Source of the DNA: Flavihumibacter fluvii
GTDB lineage: Bacteria; Bacteroidota; Bacteroidia; Chitinophagales; Chitinophagaceae
NCBI RefSeq assembly: GCF_018595675.2
Contig: NZ_CP092333.1
Span: 1,140,001 to 1,204,000, forward strand
DNA: 64,000 nt
Direction: 5' to 3'
A program made the position numbers and the translations under genes. Shown one piece after another: positions 1 through 9,144 of this stretch. The notes below the pieces were generated by a model. It searched no databases and had not been told where the DNA came from. It was given only the letters and a program-made list of their open reading frames with translations. Each line of letters opens with the position of its first letter. Positions within the stretch are counted from its first letter, which is position 1.

Positions 1-909
1 CGAATCCTGGTAAAATCCCGGGCATCGTCAGCGTTTACTGCTGAATTGAAAGATTTTGTTGGCCCATTCGACTTCTTTGATTTTCAGGCAGCCGATGCGA
101 CCGCAGATTTTCCAACCATTTGTGGGGATAATATGATCAGTACCCTGAGTGTAACCAATCCTTTACCCACATCAACCTATTCATGGGTAACACCAGATGG
201 GAATATTGTTGGGGATACTTTCGGGTACCAAATCACGGTAGACACTCCAGGAACCTATATCGTCAGACAACAATTGCTAAGTGGTTGTAACCAATATGCA
301 TCCGATACAGTTGTAGTGGCTGCAAGTTTGTCCTGTGGATTATTGCCACATAACCGGATTGACTTGAAAGGGTCGATTAATTATCAGTCGGCCCATCTCG
401 ATTTTACTGTTTCGGCAAATGAAAATGTACAATATTATTCATTGGAAAGAAGCCTGGATGGAAAAAAGTTTAGTACTGTTAAAGTATTGACTTCCAATGG
501 CGATATGGGATTAGCGACCTATTTAACAGACGATGATATTTCACAGGTTGAAGGAAGTGAAGTGTATTACAGGATCAAAATGACCCGTTCGGATGGAAGC
601 ATCCGGTATTCTGAAGCATTGTTGTTGAGCCGACCAATGGAAAAGATGGATGGTTTTACCATTTTACCTAATCCGGTGAGCAGCAAAATGCAGATTCTGA
701 TAATCGCTGATAAAAAACAAGCGGGAGTCGTTAAAATTTTTAACGCACTTGGTTCGTTAGTTGAAATGAAAAGTATATCACTTGGCTCCGGAAACAATAT
801 TATAGGTTTTGAAGGATTAGAAAAATGGAGTAGCGGTTTGTATCCGGTTCAGGTTCAGGTAGGTGAAAAACTCTATACGCAGAAAATGATCATTTCCCGT
901 AATAAATAA
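1..909 (+). CDS. T9SS type A sorting domain protein, 5' end cut by window
   Basis: The reading frame is open from base 1 (Arg-Ile-Leu-Val...), so the gene starts outside the window; the internal TTG at 46 is not a convincing start. About 302 residues are visible. An Ig/PKD-like segment with paired cysteines comes first (motifs 'TICGDN' and 'SGCNQYASDT'). A stretch typical of T9SS cargo follows ('YYSLERSLDGKKF'). The last ~75 residues form a type A C-terminal sorting domain ('FTILPNPVSSKM' to 'QKMIISRNK'). Such proteins are exported by Sec, pass the outer membrane through T9SS and are usually anchored on or released from the cell surface. Its function beyond surface location cannot be told. 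The next gene begins 20 bp downstream on the same strand, so it probably heads or belongs to the operon running to 6552. Confidence 0.85.
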   Translation, partial: RILVKSRASSAFTAELKDFVGPFDFFDFQAADATADFPTICGDNMISTLSVTNPLPTSTYSWVTPDGNIVGDTFGYQITVDTPGTYIVRQQLLSGCNQYASDTVVVAASLSCGLLPHNRIDLKGSINYQSAHLDFTVSANENVQYYSLERSLDGKKFSTVKVLTSNGDMGLATYLTDDDISQVEGSEVYYRIKMTRSDGSIRYSEALLLSRPMEKMDGFTILPNPVSSKMQILIIADKKQAGVVKIFNALGSLVEMKSISLGSGNNIIGFEGLEKWSSGLYPVQVQVGEKLYTQKMIISRNK

Positions 910-929
910 GTGTATTTCTATACTAACCT

Positions 930-1475
930 ATGAAATTCAATTGCAAACTTAAAACCTTCTTATCCTTCCTTTTGGGCGGTCTGATCAGTTTTTCATCGAA
1001 AGCACAGGATAGCCAAAGTGGAACGATAAATTCATCCGGGGGCAGTTTTTCCAATGATAAAATTGTAATTGATTGGAGCATTGGGGAATTATCCAGGATT
1101 GACACTAAAATATCCGGGAATAATACATTGCTGGTCACCCAGGGGCTTTTGCAGCCAGACCTGGGCCGGCGGGTGATATTTGTTTCAGACCCTGCATTTG
1201 CGCCGGGTGAAGTTAAAATCCTTCCCAATCCGGTAAAATCAATTTTACAACTTCAATTGTCTTTACACCAGGTTGGTTATGTGCGCTGTGTGTTATTCAG
1301 TGAAAAAGGGGAAAGGCTGTACCAAACAGGGTTTACTTATTATGGATATGGCTATACACAGTCCATTAATATGACAAAATTAGCAACAGGCACTTATTTT
1401 TTATACGTAGAACTTGAACCAACTGAAGGTCCGGTTGTCAGAAAAGGTTCATTTAAGATATTAAAGATCGATTAA
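930..1475 (+). CDS. Small T9SS type A sorting domain protein
   Basis: This 181-residue protein has an N-terminal signal peptide (hydrophobic core about residues 9-22, cleavage probably after 'SSKA'). A short middle region of ~65 residues reads 'GTINSSGGSFSNDKIVIDWSIGELS', a motif common in Bacteroidota T9SS cargo. The C-terminal sorting domain runs from 'VKILPNPVKSI' (about residue 92) to the end. It is little more than an export signal plus sorting domain, which suggests a small structural or accessory surface protein. It lies 20 bp after the preceding T9SS cargo gene and 20 bp before the giant repeat gene, so co-transcription is likely. The specific role is unknown. Confidence 0.85.
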   Translation: MKFNCKLKTFLSFLLGGLISFSSKAQDSQSGTINSSGGSFSNDKIVIDWSIGELSRIDTKISGNNTLLVTQGLLQPDLGRRVIFVSDPAFAPGEVKILPNPVKSILQLQLSLHQVGYVRCVLFSEKGERLYQTGFTYYGYGYTQSINMTKLATGTYFLYVELEPTEGPVVRKGSFKILKID

Positions 1476-1495
1476 CCAGTTTAAATCCAATTCCA

Positions 1496-4400
1496 ATGAT
1501 AAAACAAGTTATGCCCTTTGTGGTAGGCCTGTTTTTATGCAATTCCCTCATGGCACAGGTGCCAAAACAAATCAATTACCAGGGGATCGCCAGAAACGCT
1601 TATGGGACGGCTCTAGCCAACCAGTCCATCTCACTTCGATTAACCGTTCGTGAATCAAACGCATCCGGTACTATGGTGTACCAGGAAACCCGAATTGTCG
1701 AAACTAATCAGTTTGGACTGTTTTCTACGGCGATTGGCAGCGATGGAGCAACATCTGTAACAGGTACGCTTGGAGCAGTGAACTGGGCTAATGGTCAATC
1801 TAAATTCTTGCAGGTGGAAATGGATCCCAAGGGTGGAACACAATACACCAGTCTTGGTGCGTCTCCATTGACGAGTGTCCCGTTCGCCTTCCGTGCTGAA
1901 TCAGCCTCCCCCATTGGTATTGCTGGTGGTGATTTGAGTGGAAGTTATCCAAGCCCAACAATAAAAGATGGTGCAATCACGGCCGCAAAATTGGCGCCCG
2001 GGGTCATTCCAACTTCAATTCCGGTAAGTGGAACAGCTGGTGGTGACCTGACAGGTACTTTTCCTAACCCAGTTGTTGCGGCAAATTCTATAAATAGTGC
2101 AAAAATTGCTGATAATGCCATCATAACCAATAAAGTTGCCAATGGATCAATTACTGCGGAAAAATTAGCGCCGGGTGTGATTCCTACAAGCTTGCCGGTC
2201 TCTGGTACTGCTGGCGGGGATTTGATCGGCAATTATCCAAATCCGACAATTGCAGCAAATGCAATTACTACGGGTAAAGTTGCTGACAATTCAATTACGA
2301 ATAATAAAATAGCTGATAATGCGATAAGTTCCTCCAAATTGCAAGACAATGTAATTACCACTTCGAAAGTGGCGGATGCCTCTATTACCGCTGCAAAATT
2401 GGCGCCGGGAGTTATTCCAACTTCAATTCCGGTAAGTGGTGCTGCAGGTGGTGACCTTGCTGGAACTTATCCCAATCCGACTATTGCGGCAAATTCAATC
2501 ACCACCACAAAATTGGCGGATGCTTCTATCACTGCTGCAAAGCTGGCACCAGGAGTAATTCCGACCTCTTTGCCGGCAAGTGGTGCTGCGGGTGGTGACC
2601 TTACTGGTACCTATCCGAACCCAACCATTGCTGCCAACGCTATCGGTACTACTAAATTGAATGCACTCGCTGTTACCAATGCGAAAATTGCTGATAATGC
2701 CATCACCACCACAAAAGTGGCGGATGCATCTATTACTGCTGCAAAGCTGGCACCAGGAGTAATTCCGACCTCTTTGCCAATAAGCGGTACCGCGGGTGGT
2801 GACCTATCGGGAACTTATCCTAATCCGACAATTGTGGCAAATGCAGTAACAAATACAAAAATTGCCGATAATTCGATTACCACTTCCAAAGTGGCGGATG
2901 CCTCTATTACCGCTGCAAAATTGGCGCCTGGAGTTATTCCAACTTCAATTCCGGTAAGTGGTGCTGCAGGTGGTGACCTTGCTGGTAGTTATCCGAACCC
3001 AACTATTGCAACTAATTCTATCACCACTTCGAAAGTAGCCGATGGATCAATTACTGCTGCAAAATTGGCGCCGGGAGTTATTCCAACTTCAATTCCGGTA
3101 AGCGGTACTGCGGGTGGTGACCTTGCGGGAACATATCCCAATCCGACTATTGCGGCAAATTCAATCACCACCATAAAATTGGCGGATGCTTCTATCACTG
3201 CTGCAAAGCTGGCACCAGGAGTAATTCCGACCTCTTTGCCGGCAAGTGGTGCTGCGGGTGGTGACCTTACTGGTACCTATCCGAACCCAACCATCGCAGC
3301 CAACGCTATCGGTACTACTAAATTGAATGCACTCGCTGTTACCAATGCGAAAATTGCTGATAATGCCATCACCACCACAAAAGTGGCGGATGCATCTATT
3401 ACTGCTGCAAAGCTGGCACCAGGAGTAATTCCGACCTCTTTGCCGATAAGCGGAACTGCAGGTGGTGACCTATCGGGAACTTATCCTAATCCGACAATTG
3501 TGGCAAATGCAGTAACAAATACAAAAATTGCCGATAATTCGATTACCACTTCCAAAGTGGCGGATGCCTCTATTACCGCTGCAAAATTGGCGCCGGGAGT
3601 AATTCCGACCTCTTTGCCGGTAAGCGGTACTGCAGGTGGTGACCTTGCGGGAACATATCCCAATCCGACTATTGCGGCAAATTCAATCACAACCACAAAA
3701 TTGGCGGATGCTTCTATCACTGCTGCAAAGCTGGCACCAGGAGTAATTCCGACCTCTTTGCCGGCAAGTGGTGCTGCGGGTGGTGACCTTACGGGTACCT
3801 ATCCGAACCCAACCATCGCAGCCAACGCTATCGGTACTAACAAACTGAATGCACTCGCCGTTACCAATGCAAAAATTGCTGATAATGCCATCACCACCAC
3901 AAAAGTGGCGGATGCTTCTATTACTGCTGCAAAATTGGCGCCGGGAGTAATTCCGACCTCTTTGCCGGTAAGCGGTACTGCAGGTGGTGACCTTGCGGGA
4001 ACATATCCCAATCCGACTATTGCTGATAATGCCATCACCACCACAAAATTGGCGGATGCTTCTATTACAGCTGCAAAGCTGGCACCTGGGGTAATTCCGA
4101 CCTCTTTGCCGGCAAGTGGTGCTGCGGGTGGTGACCTTACTGGTACCTATCCGAACCCAACCATCGCAGCCAACGCTATCGGTACTACCAAACTGAATGC
4201 ACTCGCCGTTACCAATGCAAAAATTGCTGATAATGCCATCACCACCACAAAAGTGGCGGATGCATCTATTACTGCTGCAAAGCTGGCACCAGGAGTAATT
4301 CCGACCTCTTTGCCAATAAGCGGTACCGCGGGTGGTGACCTATCGGGAACTTATCCTAATCCGACAATTGTGGCAAATGCAGTAACAAATACAAAAATTG

Positions 4401-6256
4401 CCGATAATTCGATTACCACTTCCAAAGTGGTTGATGCATCTATTACTGCTGCAAAACTGGCACCAGGAGTAATTCCGACCTCTTTGCCGATAAGTGGTGC
4501 TGCGGGTGGTGACCTTTCGGGAACTTATCCCAATCCAATTATTGCGGCTAATTCAATCACAACAATAAAGGTGGCGGATGCATCTATTACTGCTGCAAAG
4601 CTGGCACCCGGAGTAATTCCGACTTCTTTGCCGGCAAGTGGTGCTGCGGGTGGTGACCTTACTGGTACCTATCCGAACCCAACCATCGCAGCCAATGCAG
4701 TGAATAGCGCCGAGATTGCCGACAATGCCATTAGTACCACTAAATTGAATGCACTCGCCGTTACCAATGCAAAAATTGCTGATAATGCCATCACAACCAC
4801 CAAAGTGGCGGATGCTTCTATCACAGCTGCAAAATTGGCCCCTGGGGTCATTCCAACCTTATTTCCACCTACTGGAACAGCGGGAGGAGATTTAAGTGGT
4901 TCTTATCCAAATCCGGTTATTGGAAAACTGAATGGTGTGGTTTTAAGTGCATTGGCACCAACTTCAGGCCAGGTATTGAAATACAATGGAACCCAGTGGG
5001 CACCAGCAGCTGATAATAGTGGTGGTGGACTTACTTTTCCGTTTGCTGCAAGCGTTGCGACAACAAGTGATATGTTCGCCTTAACGAATACAGATTTTGG
5101 AGCGGCCGTTGCCGGTATTAATAGCTCGGCCAATTCAAATGCTAATGGTATTGCCGGAAGAATTACTGCGGCTAGTCCTGCTGTAAATGCAACCGGTGTA
5201 TATGGTGTAATAAATTCAACTTCTACCGCAAATGGCTATGGAGTTTGGGGTAAACACAATGGATCCGGGACAGGTATTTATGGTACCTCAGAAAGTGGCG
5301 CCGGTGTGGCTGGTTTCTCATCTTTTGGATACGGTATTAGTGGTTTCAGTGAAAACGTATATGGCGTATATGGCTCCAGTACAATTGGGTCCGCCGGTTT
5401 CTTTGATATCACTAATGCTTCTAACGGTAGTGACGCATTGTTGGTGACCAATGAACAATACAATGCAATCAGTGCATCCAGTATTAAAGGATCTGGTTTG
5501 TTTGCCGTTGCCAATGACCTGGGTGGCGCTGGGGTATGGGGTATCCACAATGGAGGAGGGGAGGCTGTTACCGGCCAGAATGCCAGTGATATTGCCGGTG
5601 CAATAGCGGGTACCAACTACGGGACTTACGCAGGTGTAAGGGGTAATTCTCCTGCTGGTATTGGCGTACTAGCCGAATCAAATACAGATGGTGGTACATC
5701 AGGTACTGCATTGGTTGCCAGGTTGGAGACTGCCGGAACAGGTAACCTGGCTTTATTTAAAGTAGGTCTATCTAATGTTGCAAGGATCGATAGGAATGGT
5801 AAAGGCTTCTTTAATGGCGGCACACAGGCTAGCGGAGCAGACGTTGCTGAATTCTTTGGTGTGCAGGGCGCAACTTCAGGTTATGAACCAGGTGATGTCC
5901 TGGAAATTTCTACAAATACTGACCGTCAGGTGGTAAAATCATCCCGGCCTTATTCCACCTTGGTTGCCGGGGTATATGCTACTAAGCCCGGATTATTACT
6001 TACTGAAGAAGACGCAGTTAACGGTGCAATGGATAATGGCGTTCCGATGGGTGTTATAGGAGTTATACCTACGAAAGTTTGTAGTGAGGGTGGACTGATC
6101 AAAAGAGGAGATTTATTGGTTACTTCTTCTACTTCGGGTGTTGCCATGAAAGCGGATCCCGATAAGGTAAAGGTTGGTCAGGTAATTGGGAAAGCACTCC
6201 AGGATTTCGGGGGAAATGGTATTGGAAAAATCAACGTATTGGTAAGCGTAAAATAA
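1496..6256 (+). CDS. Giant secreted repeat protein (tail-fibre-like AGGDL/KLAPGVIPT repeats)
   Basis: This 1586-residue protein has a signal peptide (residues 1-20, 'NSLMAQ'). An N-terminal domain at about 21-135 ('INYQGIARNAYGTALANQSI', 'VYQETRIVETNQFGLF', 'SKFLQVEMD') recurs in Bacteroidota surface proteins. Residues about 142-1143 contain 17 units of KLAPGVIPT...SG.AGGDL.G.YPNP. A Gly-rich 'GVYG/GVWG' region follows. A conserved C-terminal segment starts near residue 1449 ('DVAEFFGVQG', 'YEPGDVLEIS') and resembles C-terminal segments of other Bacteroidota fibre-like proteins. I see no T9SS sorting domain, although both upstream neighbours carry one. The repeats resemble phage-tail-fibre or trimeric fibre repeats, so an extended surface fibre or adhesin is the likely role; that is inference. 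DNA identity between units is high, so copy number could vary between strains. Confidence 0.85.
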   Translation: MIKQVMPFVVGLFLCNSLMAQVPKQINYQGIARNAYGTALANQSISLRLTVRESNASGTMVYQETRIVETNQFGLFSTAIGSDGATSVTGTLGAVNWANGQSKFLQVEMDPKGGTQYTSLGASPLTSVPFAFRAESASPIGIAGGDLSGSYPSPTIKDGAITAAKLAPGVIPTSIPVSGTAGGDLTGTFPNPVVAANSINSAKIADNAIITNKVANGSITAEKLAPGVIPTSLPVSGTAGGDLIGNYPNPTIAANAITTGKVADNSITNNKIADNAISSSKLQDNVITTSKVADASITAAKLAPGVIPTSIPVSGAAGGDLAGTYPNPTIAANSITTTKLADASITAAKLAPGVIPTSLPASGAAGGDLTGTYPNPTIAANAIGTTKLNALAVTNAKIADNAITTTKVADASITAAKLAPGVIPTSLPISGTAGGDLSGTYPNPTIVANAVTNTKIADNSITTSKVADASITAAKLAPGVIPTSIPVSGAAGGDLAGSYPNPTIATNSITTSKVADGSITAAKLAPGVIPTSIPVSGTAGGDLAGTYPNPTIAANSITTIKLADASITAAKLAPGVIPTSLPASGAAGGDLTGTYPNPTIAANAIGTTKLNALAVTNAKIADNAITTTKVADASITAAKLAPGVIPTSLPISGTAGGDLSGTYPNPTIVANAVTNTKIADNSITTSKVADASITAAKLAPGVIPTSLPVSGTAGGDLAGTYPNPTIAANSITTTKLADASITAAKLAPGVIPTSLPASGAAGGDLTGTYPNPTIAANAIGTNKLNALAVTNAKIADNAITTTKVADASITAAKLAPGVIPTSLPVSGTAGGDLAGTYPNPTIADNAITTTKLADASITAAKLAPGVIPTSLPASGAAGGDLTGTYPNPTIAANAIGTTKLNALAVTNAKIADNAITTTKVADASITAAKLAPGVIPTSLPISGTAGGDLSGTYPNPTIVANAVTNTKIADNSITTSKVVDASITAAKLAPGVIPTSLPISGAAGGDLSGTYPNPIIAANSITTIKVADASITAAKLAPGVIPTSLPASGAAGGDLTGTYPNPTIAANAVNSAEIADNAISTTKLNALAVTNAKIADNAITTTKVADASITAAKLAPGVIPTLFPPTGTAGGDLSGSYPNPVIGKLNGVVLSALAPTSGQVLKYNGTQWAPAADNSGGGLTFPFAASVATTSDMFALTNTDFGAAVAGINSSANSNANGIAGRITAASPAVNATGVYGVINSTSTANGYGVWGKHNGSGTGIYGTSESGAGVAGFSSFGYGISGFSENVYGVYGSSTIGSAGFFDITNASNGSDALLVTNEQYNAISASSIKGSGLFAVANDLGGAGVWGIHNGGGEAVTGQNASDIAGAIAGTNYGTYAGVRGNSPAGIGVLAESNTDGGTSGTALVARLETAGTGNLALFKVGLSNVARIDRNGKGFFNGGTQASGADVAEFFGVQGATSGYEPGDVLEISTNTDRQVVKSSRPYSTLVAGVYATKPGLLLTEEDAVNGAMDNGVPMGVIGVIPTKVCSEGGLIKRGDLLVTSSTSGVAMKADPDKVKVGQVIGKALQDFGGNGIGKINVLVSVK
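1921..4926 (+). repeat. In-frame hierarchical tandem repeat region
   Basis: About 3 kb of coding repeats lie inside the giant secreted protein. There are 17 copies of the KLAPGVIPT motif and 18 of AGGDL. Counting residues between successive KLAPG motifs gives units of 48, 58 and 68 residues in the regular part, differing by a ten-residue module of the type ADNAITTTKV. Near-identical nucleotide blocks start at 2521, 3187, 3709 and 4057. The offsets are 666, 522 and 348 bp, each an exact sum of whole units (68+58+48+48, 68+58+48 and 68+48 residues). This points to growth by unequal recombination of multi-unit blocks. Confidence 0.9.
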
Positions 6257-6273
6257 TTCATCCCAAAATTTTA

Positions 6274-6552
6274 ATGACTATGAAAAACTTTCATAAACAA
6301 TTCGTAGCAGCCTTGATCCTGCTTACAATTAACGGTGGTTTATATGCACAGTCGGGACGTTCAGCAGATCAGGCTAAATTGCCGAGTAACCGTCCTATTC
6401 CTGATAAAAGAATCATGGAACGGAAAATTGAAATGATGCGTGCAAAGGCCCCCAAACCACCTGTACATGGACAACAGGATATTCAAATCAGGTCCATACA
6501 GGCATATCCAAATGATATTCTCCGTCCAGCAAAAAAAACGGTGATCAAATAA
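6274..6552 (+). CDS. Small secreted hypothetical protein
   Basis: The 92-residue product has an N-terminal signal peptide ending around 'GGLYAQ', followed by a short basic, proline-containing mature part ('RPIPDKRIMERKIEMMRAKAPKPP'). I recognise no domain. A second in-frame ATG at 6280 is an equally plausible start. It lies 17 bp downstream of the giant repeat gene and directly before a strong bidirectional terminator, so it is likely the last gene of that operon. A role as accessory or anchoring partner of the repeat protein is a guess from position only. Confidence 0.65.
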   Translation: MTMKNFHKQFVAALILLTINGGLYAQSGRSADQAKLPSNRPIPDKRIMERKIEMMRAKAPKPPVHGQQDIQIRSIQAYPNDILRPAKKTVIK

Positions 6553-6587
6553 AAAAATAAGGGGGAAATTTCCCCCCTTATTTTTTT
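6553..6587. terminator. Bidirectional Rho-independent terminator
   Basis: A G/C hairpin (GGGGG against CCCCCC) is flanked by AATAA/TTATT and by A- and T-runs on both sides, so it works in either direction. It starts directly after the stop codon at 6550-6552 and overlaps the stop of icd on the other strand, ending both convergent transcripts. Confidence 0.85.
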
Positions 6588-7821
6588 ATAACCCCATTTT
6601 CTTTTTCAGGTTTTCATCCAGGGCATCAAGGAATTCCTGGGTATATAGGAAATGATCACCATGCGTAACTTTATTTCCATGTACGCACACAGCCAGGTCC
6701 TTGGTCATTTTACCACTTTCTACAGTTTCAATACAAACTGCTTCCAGGGCATTACAGAAATCAATCAGGGACTGATTACCATCGAGTTTACCTCGAAAAG
6801 CCAATCCTCTTGTCCATGCAAAAATTGAGGCAATCGGGTTAGTTGAAGTCGGCTTACCAGCCTGGTGGTCGCGGTAATGTCGTGTTACAGTTCCATGTGC
6901 TGCTTCAGATTCCATCGTCTTGCCGTCCGGAGTAATCAACACAGAGGTCATCAGGCCTAATGAACCAAAACCCTGTGCTACAGTATCACTCTGCACATCT
7001 CCGTCATAATTTTTACAGGCCCAAACAAAGTTGCCGTTCCATTTCAGGGCACTGGCCACCATGTCATCAATCAGTCGGTGTTCATATACAATTCCCGCTG
7101 AGGCAAAAGCCGTCTTAAATTCTTTCTCGTAAATATCTTCGAATATATCCTTAAACCTTCCATCATACTTTTTAAGAATGGTATTCTTGGTTGACAGGTA
7201 CAAAGGCCATTTTTTACTAAGGGCCATGTTGAAACAGCTTCTGGCAAAACCAGAAATACTTTCATCTGTGTTGTACATAGACATAGCCACTCCATCACCT
7301 TTGAAGTTAAATACTTCAAACACCTGCGGCTCACCACCATCTTCAGGGGTAAATGTCATAGTAAGTTTACCTTTTCCCTTAATTACCGTATCCGTAGCCC
7401 GGTACTGATCACCAAATGCATGGCGCCCAACAATAATCGGGGCAGTCCAGTTGGTTACTAAACGCGGGATATTATTGATTACGATGGGTTCGCGGAACAC
7501 TGTGCCATCCAAAATATTCCGGATAGTGCCGTTCGGGCTTTTCCACATTTGTTTCAGGTTAAATTCCTTTACCCGCGCTTCATCAGGAGTAATGGTTGCA
7601 CATTTAATGCCTACGCCATATTGCCTGATGGCATTTGCTGCATCGATCGTCACCTGGTCATTGGTGGCATCCCGGTATTCAATTCCCAGGTCATAATACT
7701 TAATATCGAGGTCCAGGTACGGTAAAATTAACTTGTCTTTGATGAATTGCCAGATGATCCGTGTCATCTCATCTCCATCAAGTTCAACAACAGGATTGGC
7801 TACCTTGATTTTTGTACTCAT
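6586..7821 (-). CDS. icd: NADP-dependent isocitrate dehydrogenase (eukaryote-type)
   Basis: This 411-residue enzyme oxidatively decarboxylates isocitrate to 2-oxoglutarate with NADP+ in the TCA cycle in the cytoplasm. The substrate loop is visible as '[20 protein letters not shown]' (about residues 93-112). The metal and catalytic region is '[11 protein letters not shown]', and the NADP-binding part is '[19 protein letters not shown]'. Length and motifs match the homodimeric IDH1/IDH2-like subfamily that many Bacteroidota have, not the E. coli type. The gene is monocistronic: a terminator overlaps its stop, and a well-formed promoter lies 27-57 bp upstream of the ATG at 7821. Confidence 0.97.
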   Translation of the reverse strand: MSTKIKVANPVVELDGDEMTRIIWQFIKDKLILPYLDLDIKYYDLGIEYRDATNDQVTIDAANAIRQYGVGIKCATITPDEARVKEFNLKQMWKSPNGTIRNILDGTVFREPIVINNIPRLVTNWTAPIIVGRHAFGDQYRATDTVIKGKGKLTMTFTPEDGGEPQVFEVFNFKGDGVAMSMYNTDESISGFARSCFNMALSKKWPLYLSTKNTILKKYDGRFKDIFEDIYEKEFKTAFASAGIVYEHRLIDDMVASALKWNGNFVWACKNYDGDVQSDTVAQGFGSLGLMTSVLITPDGKTMESEAAHGTVTRHYRDHQAGKPTSTNPIASIFAWTRGLAFRGKLDGNQSLIDFCNALEAVCIETVESGKMTKDLAVCVHGNKVTHGDHFLYTQEFLDALDENLKKKMGL

Positions 7822-7847
7822 AATTGGCTATTTTGATTGCAAGTCTG

Positions 7848-7878
7848 CAAACCTAAGGGAAATGAGTAAAATTACAAA
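7848..7878 (-). promoter_or_regulatory. Bacteroidota-type promoter of icd
   Basis: Read on the minus strand, TTTG (7878-7875) is followed by exactly 19 bases and then TAGGTTTG (7855-7848). This matches the Bacteroidota housekeeping consensus TTTG-N19-21-TAnnTTTG. The start codon of icd follows 26 bases later. Confidence 0.75.
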
Positions 7879-7907
7879 TGCTAAAAATGTCAAATATCGA
7901 ATTGATG

Positions 7908-7915
7908 TAAATTTG
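7908..7915 (+). promoter_or_regulatory. Candidate -7 element of the Crp/Fnr pair
   Basis: TAAATTTG fits the TAnnTTTG element and lies 16 bases before the ATG at 7932. No matching TTTG is found at the expected upstream distance. It is divergent from the icd promoter in the 110-bp gap. Confidence 0.4.
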
Positions 7916-7931
7916 CAGGAAGAACATTAGT

Positions 7932-8537
7932 ATGCCGGCAGACGTTTTCGCATATATTTCGAAATTTGTAAACTTATCTGAAGCGGAAAAAGCGCTTTTC
8001 AAGGAACATATCCAGATCATGACCACATTTCCAAGGCAGGTACTTACCCGTGTTGGTGAGATGGAACAACATATTTATTTTATTAAGAAGGGGGTGCTCC
8101 GCAAGTATTTTTTTAAGGGCAATGAAGAAATAACATCCCAGTTGAATTATGAAGGTGACATGGTATGTTGCAGTGTTTCTTTTCTTTCCGGTGCGCCCTC
8201 TGAAATTATTTTGGAAACGATGGAAGCATCCACCCTGATCTTTATCACAAAGTCTTCACTGGAAACCCTTTTTGCTTATAGTAACAATTTTGAAAAAATG
8301 GGCCGCCTGGTATGGCTGGATTGGCTTTTGTACCGGGAAAGATGGGGAATATCCCGAATGATCAAAACACCTAAAGAGCGGTTTCATTTGTTATTGCTGG
8401 AAAAGCCCGGTTTGGTGAACAGGGTGCCCCAAAAGTATTTGGCTTCCTTGCTTAGAATTAAGCCAGAAACATTTAGCCGGTATAAAAAAATATTGGGGAA
8501 TAGCGAAAACCACTCAACAATATCGCGCGATGAATAA
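7932..8537 (+). CDS. Crp/Fnr family transcriptional regulator (first of tandem pair)
   Basis: This 201-residue protein has a cyclic-nucleotide-binding fold at about residues 20-120 ('HIYFIKKGVLRKYFF', 'EGDMVCC', 'IILETMEAST'). A short C-terminal helical region contains 'VPQKYLASLLRIKPETFSRYKK', a helix-turn-helix recognition segment typical of Bacteroidota Crp-like regulators. The cAMP-contacting residues of E. coli Crp are not obvious, so the ligand is unknown. The gene overlaps the next by 8 bp, and that gene encodes a paralogue of nearly equal length. It is transcribed divergently from icd. Confidence 0.85.
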   Translation: MPADVFAYISKFVNLSEAEKALFKEHIQIMTTFPRQVLTRVGEMEQHIYFIKKGVLRKYFFKGNEEITSQLNYEGDMVCCSVSFLSGAPSEIILETMEASTLIFITKSSLETLFAYSNNFEKMGRLVWLDWLLYRERWGISRMIKTPKERFHLLLLEKPGLVNRVPQKYLASLLRIKPETFSRYKKILGNSENHSTISRDE

Positions 8538-9144
8538 GGCATTTAATAATTATGCGCAGGCTGCTGAATCTCTGTATACTTATTTACATGGTCACCTGGG
8601 CATGAACAGGGAACAATTAATCATGATTTCGGATAGAATCACGGTTCGGAAGTTTGATCGCAAGTGTTCCGTCATTACACCTGGTGAGGTGGATCATTAT
8701 TTTAATTTTATCATTACAGGGGCTGCCCGAAAATATGTACTTGGCGGTAAAAAGGAATTTACGATACAACTGGCGACTGAGGGGCATTTCATCCATGATG
8801 AATTATCCTTCTTCACGCAAAAACCTTCAGAATGTTATATTGAAACTATTGAGGCTACCGAATTTTTTTCAATCCGGTATGATGACCTGGAAAGGCTGTA
8901 CACAGAAATGCCGGAACTTAATAGATTTGCGCGGTTGATGCTTGGGGAAATGTTTCTGAAAAAAGAGATCCGCGATACTTCTTATATGCGCTTTACTCCA
9001 CGTGAAAGGTTTTTGCAATATGTAGAACAACATCCCGATGTTTTACAACGTGTTTCACAGAAATATATCGCTTCATTCCTGCATATTAAACCGGAAACGT
9101 TCAGCCGGTTAAAACATTTGCTGAAAGAAAAAGGCAACCCCTAA
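8530..9144 (+). CDS. Crp/Fnr family transcriptional regulator (second of tandem pair)
   Basis: This 204-residue paralogue of the preceding gene has the same layout. A cNMP-binding-like beta barrel spans about residues 28-125 ('HYFNFIITGAARKYVLGGKKEF', 'YIETIEATEFFSI'). The C-terminal DNA-binding segment 'VSQKYIASFLHIKPETFSRLKH' shares the 'IKPETFSR' core with its neighbour. The ATG lies inside the upstream gene (8-bp overlap), so translation is probably coupled and the two proteins may act together. The 3' end overlaps the stop of the convergent Nramp gene by 4 bp. Target genes and ligand are not evident. Confidence 0.85.
   Translation: MNKAFNNYAQAAESLYTYLHGHLGMNREQLIMISDRITVRKFDRKCSVITPGEVDHYFNFIITGAARKYVLGGKKEFTIQLATEGHFIHDELSFFTQKPSECYIETIEATEFFSIRYDDLERLYTEMPELNRFARLMLGEMFLKKEIRDTSYMRFTPRERFLQYVEQHPDVLQRVSQKYIASFLHIKPETFSRLKHLLKEKGNP

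Noticed and set aside
2989-4851. Several minus-strand frames of 60-80 residues in the repeat region
   Set aside because: They copy each other because the repeat is periodic on both strands; they are shadows of the fibre gene.
1921-4926. CRISPR array or non-coding tandem repeat
   Set aside because: Repeats are in frame, units are multiples of three, no short unique spacers exist, and both ends continue into one reading frame.
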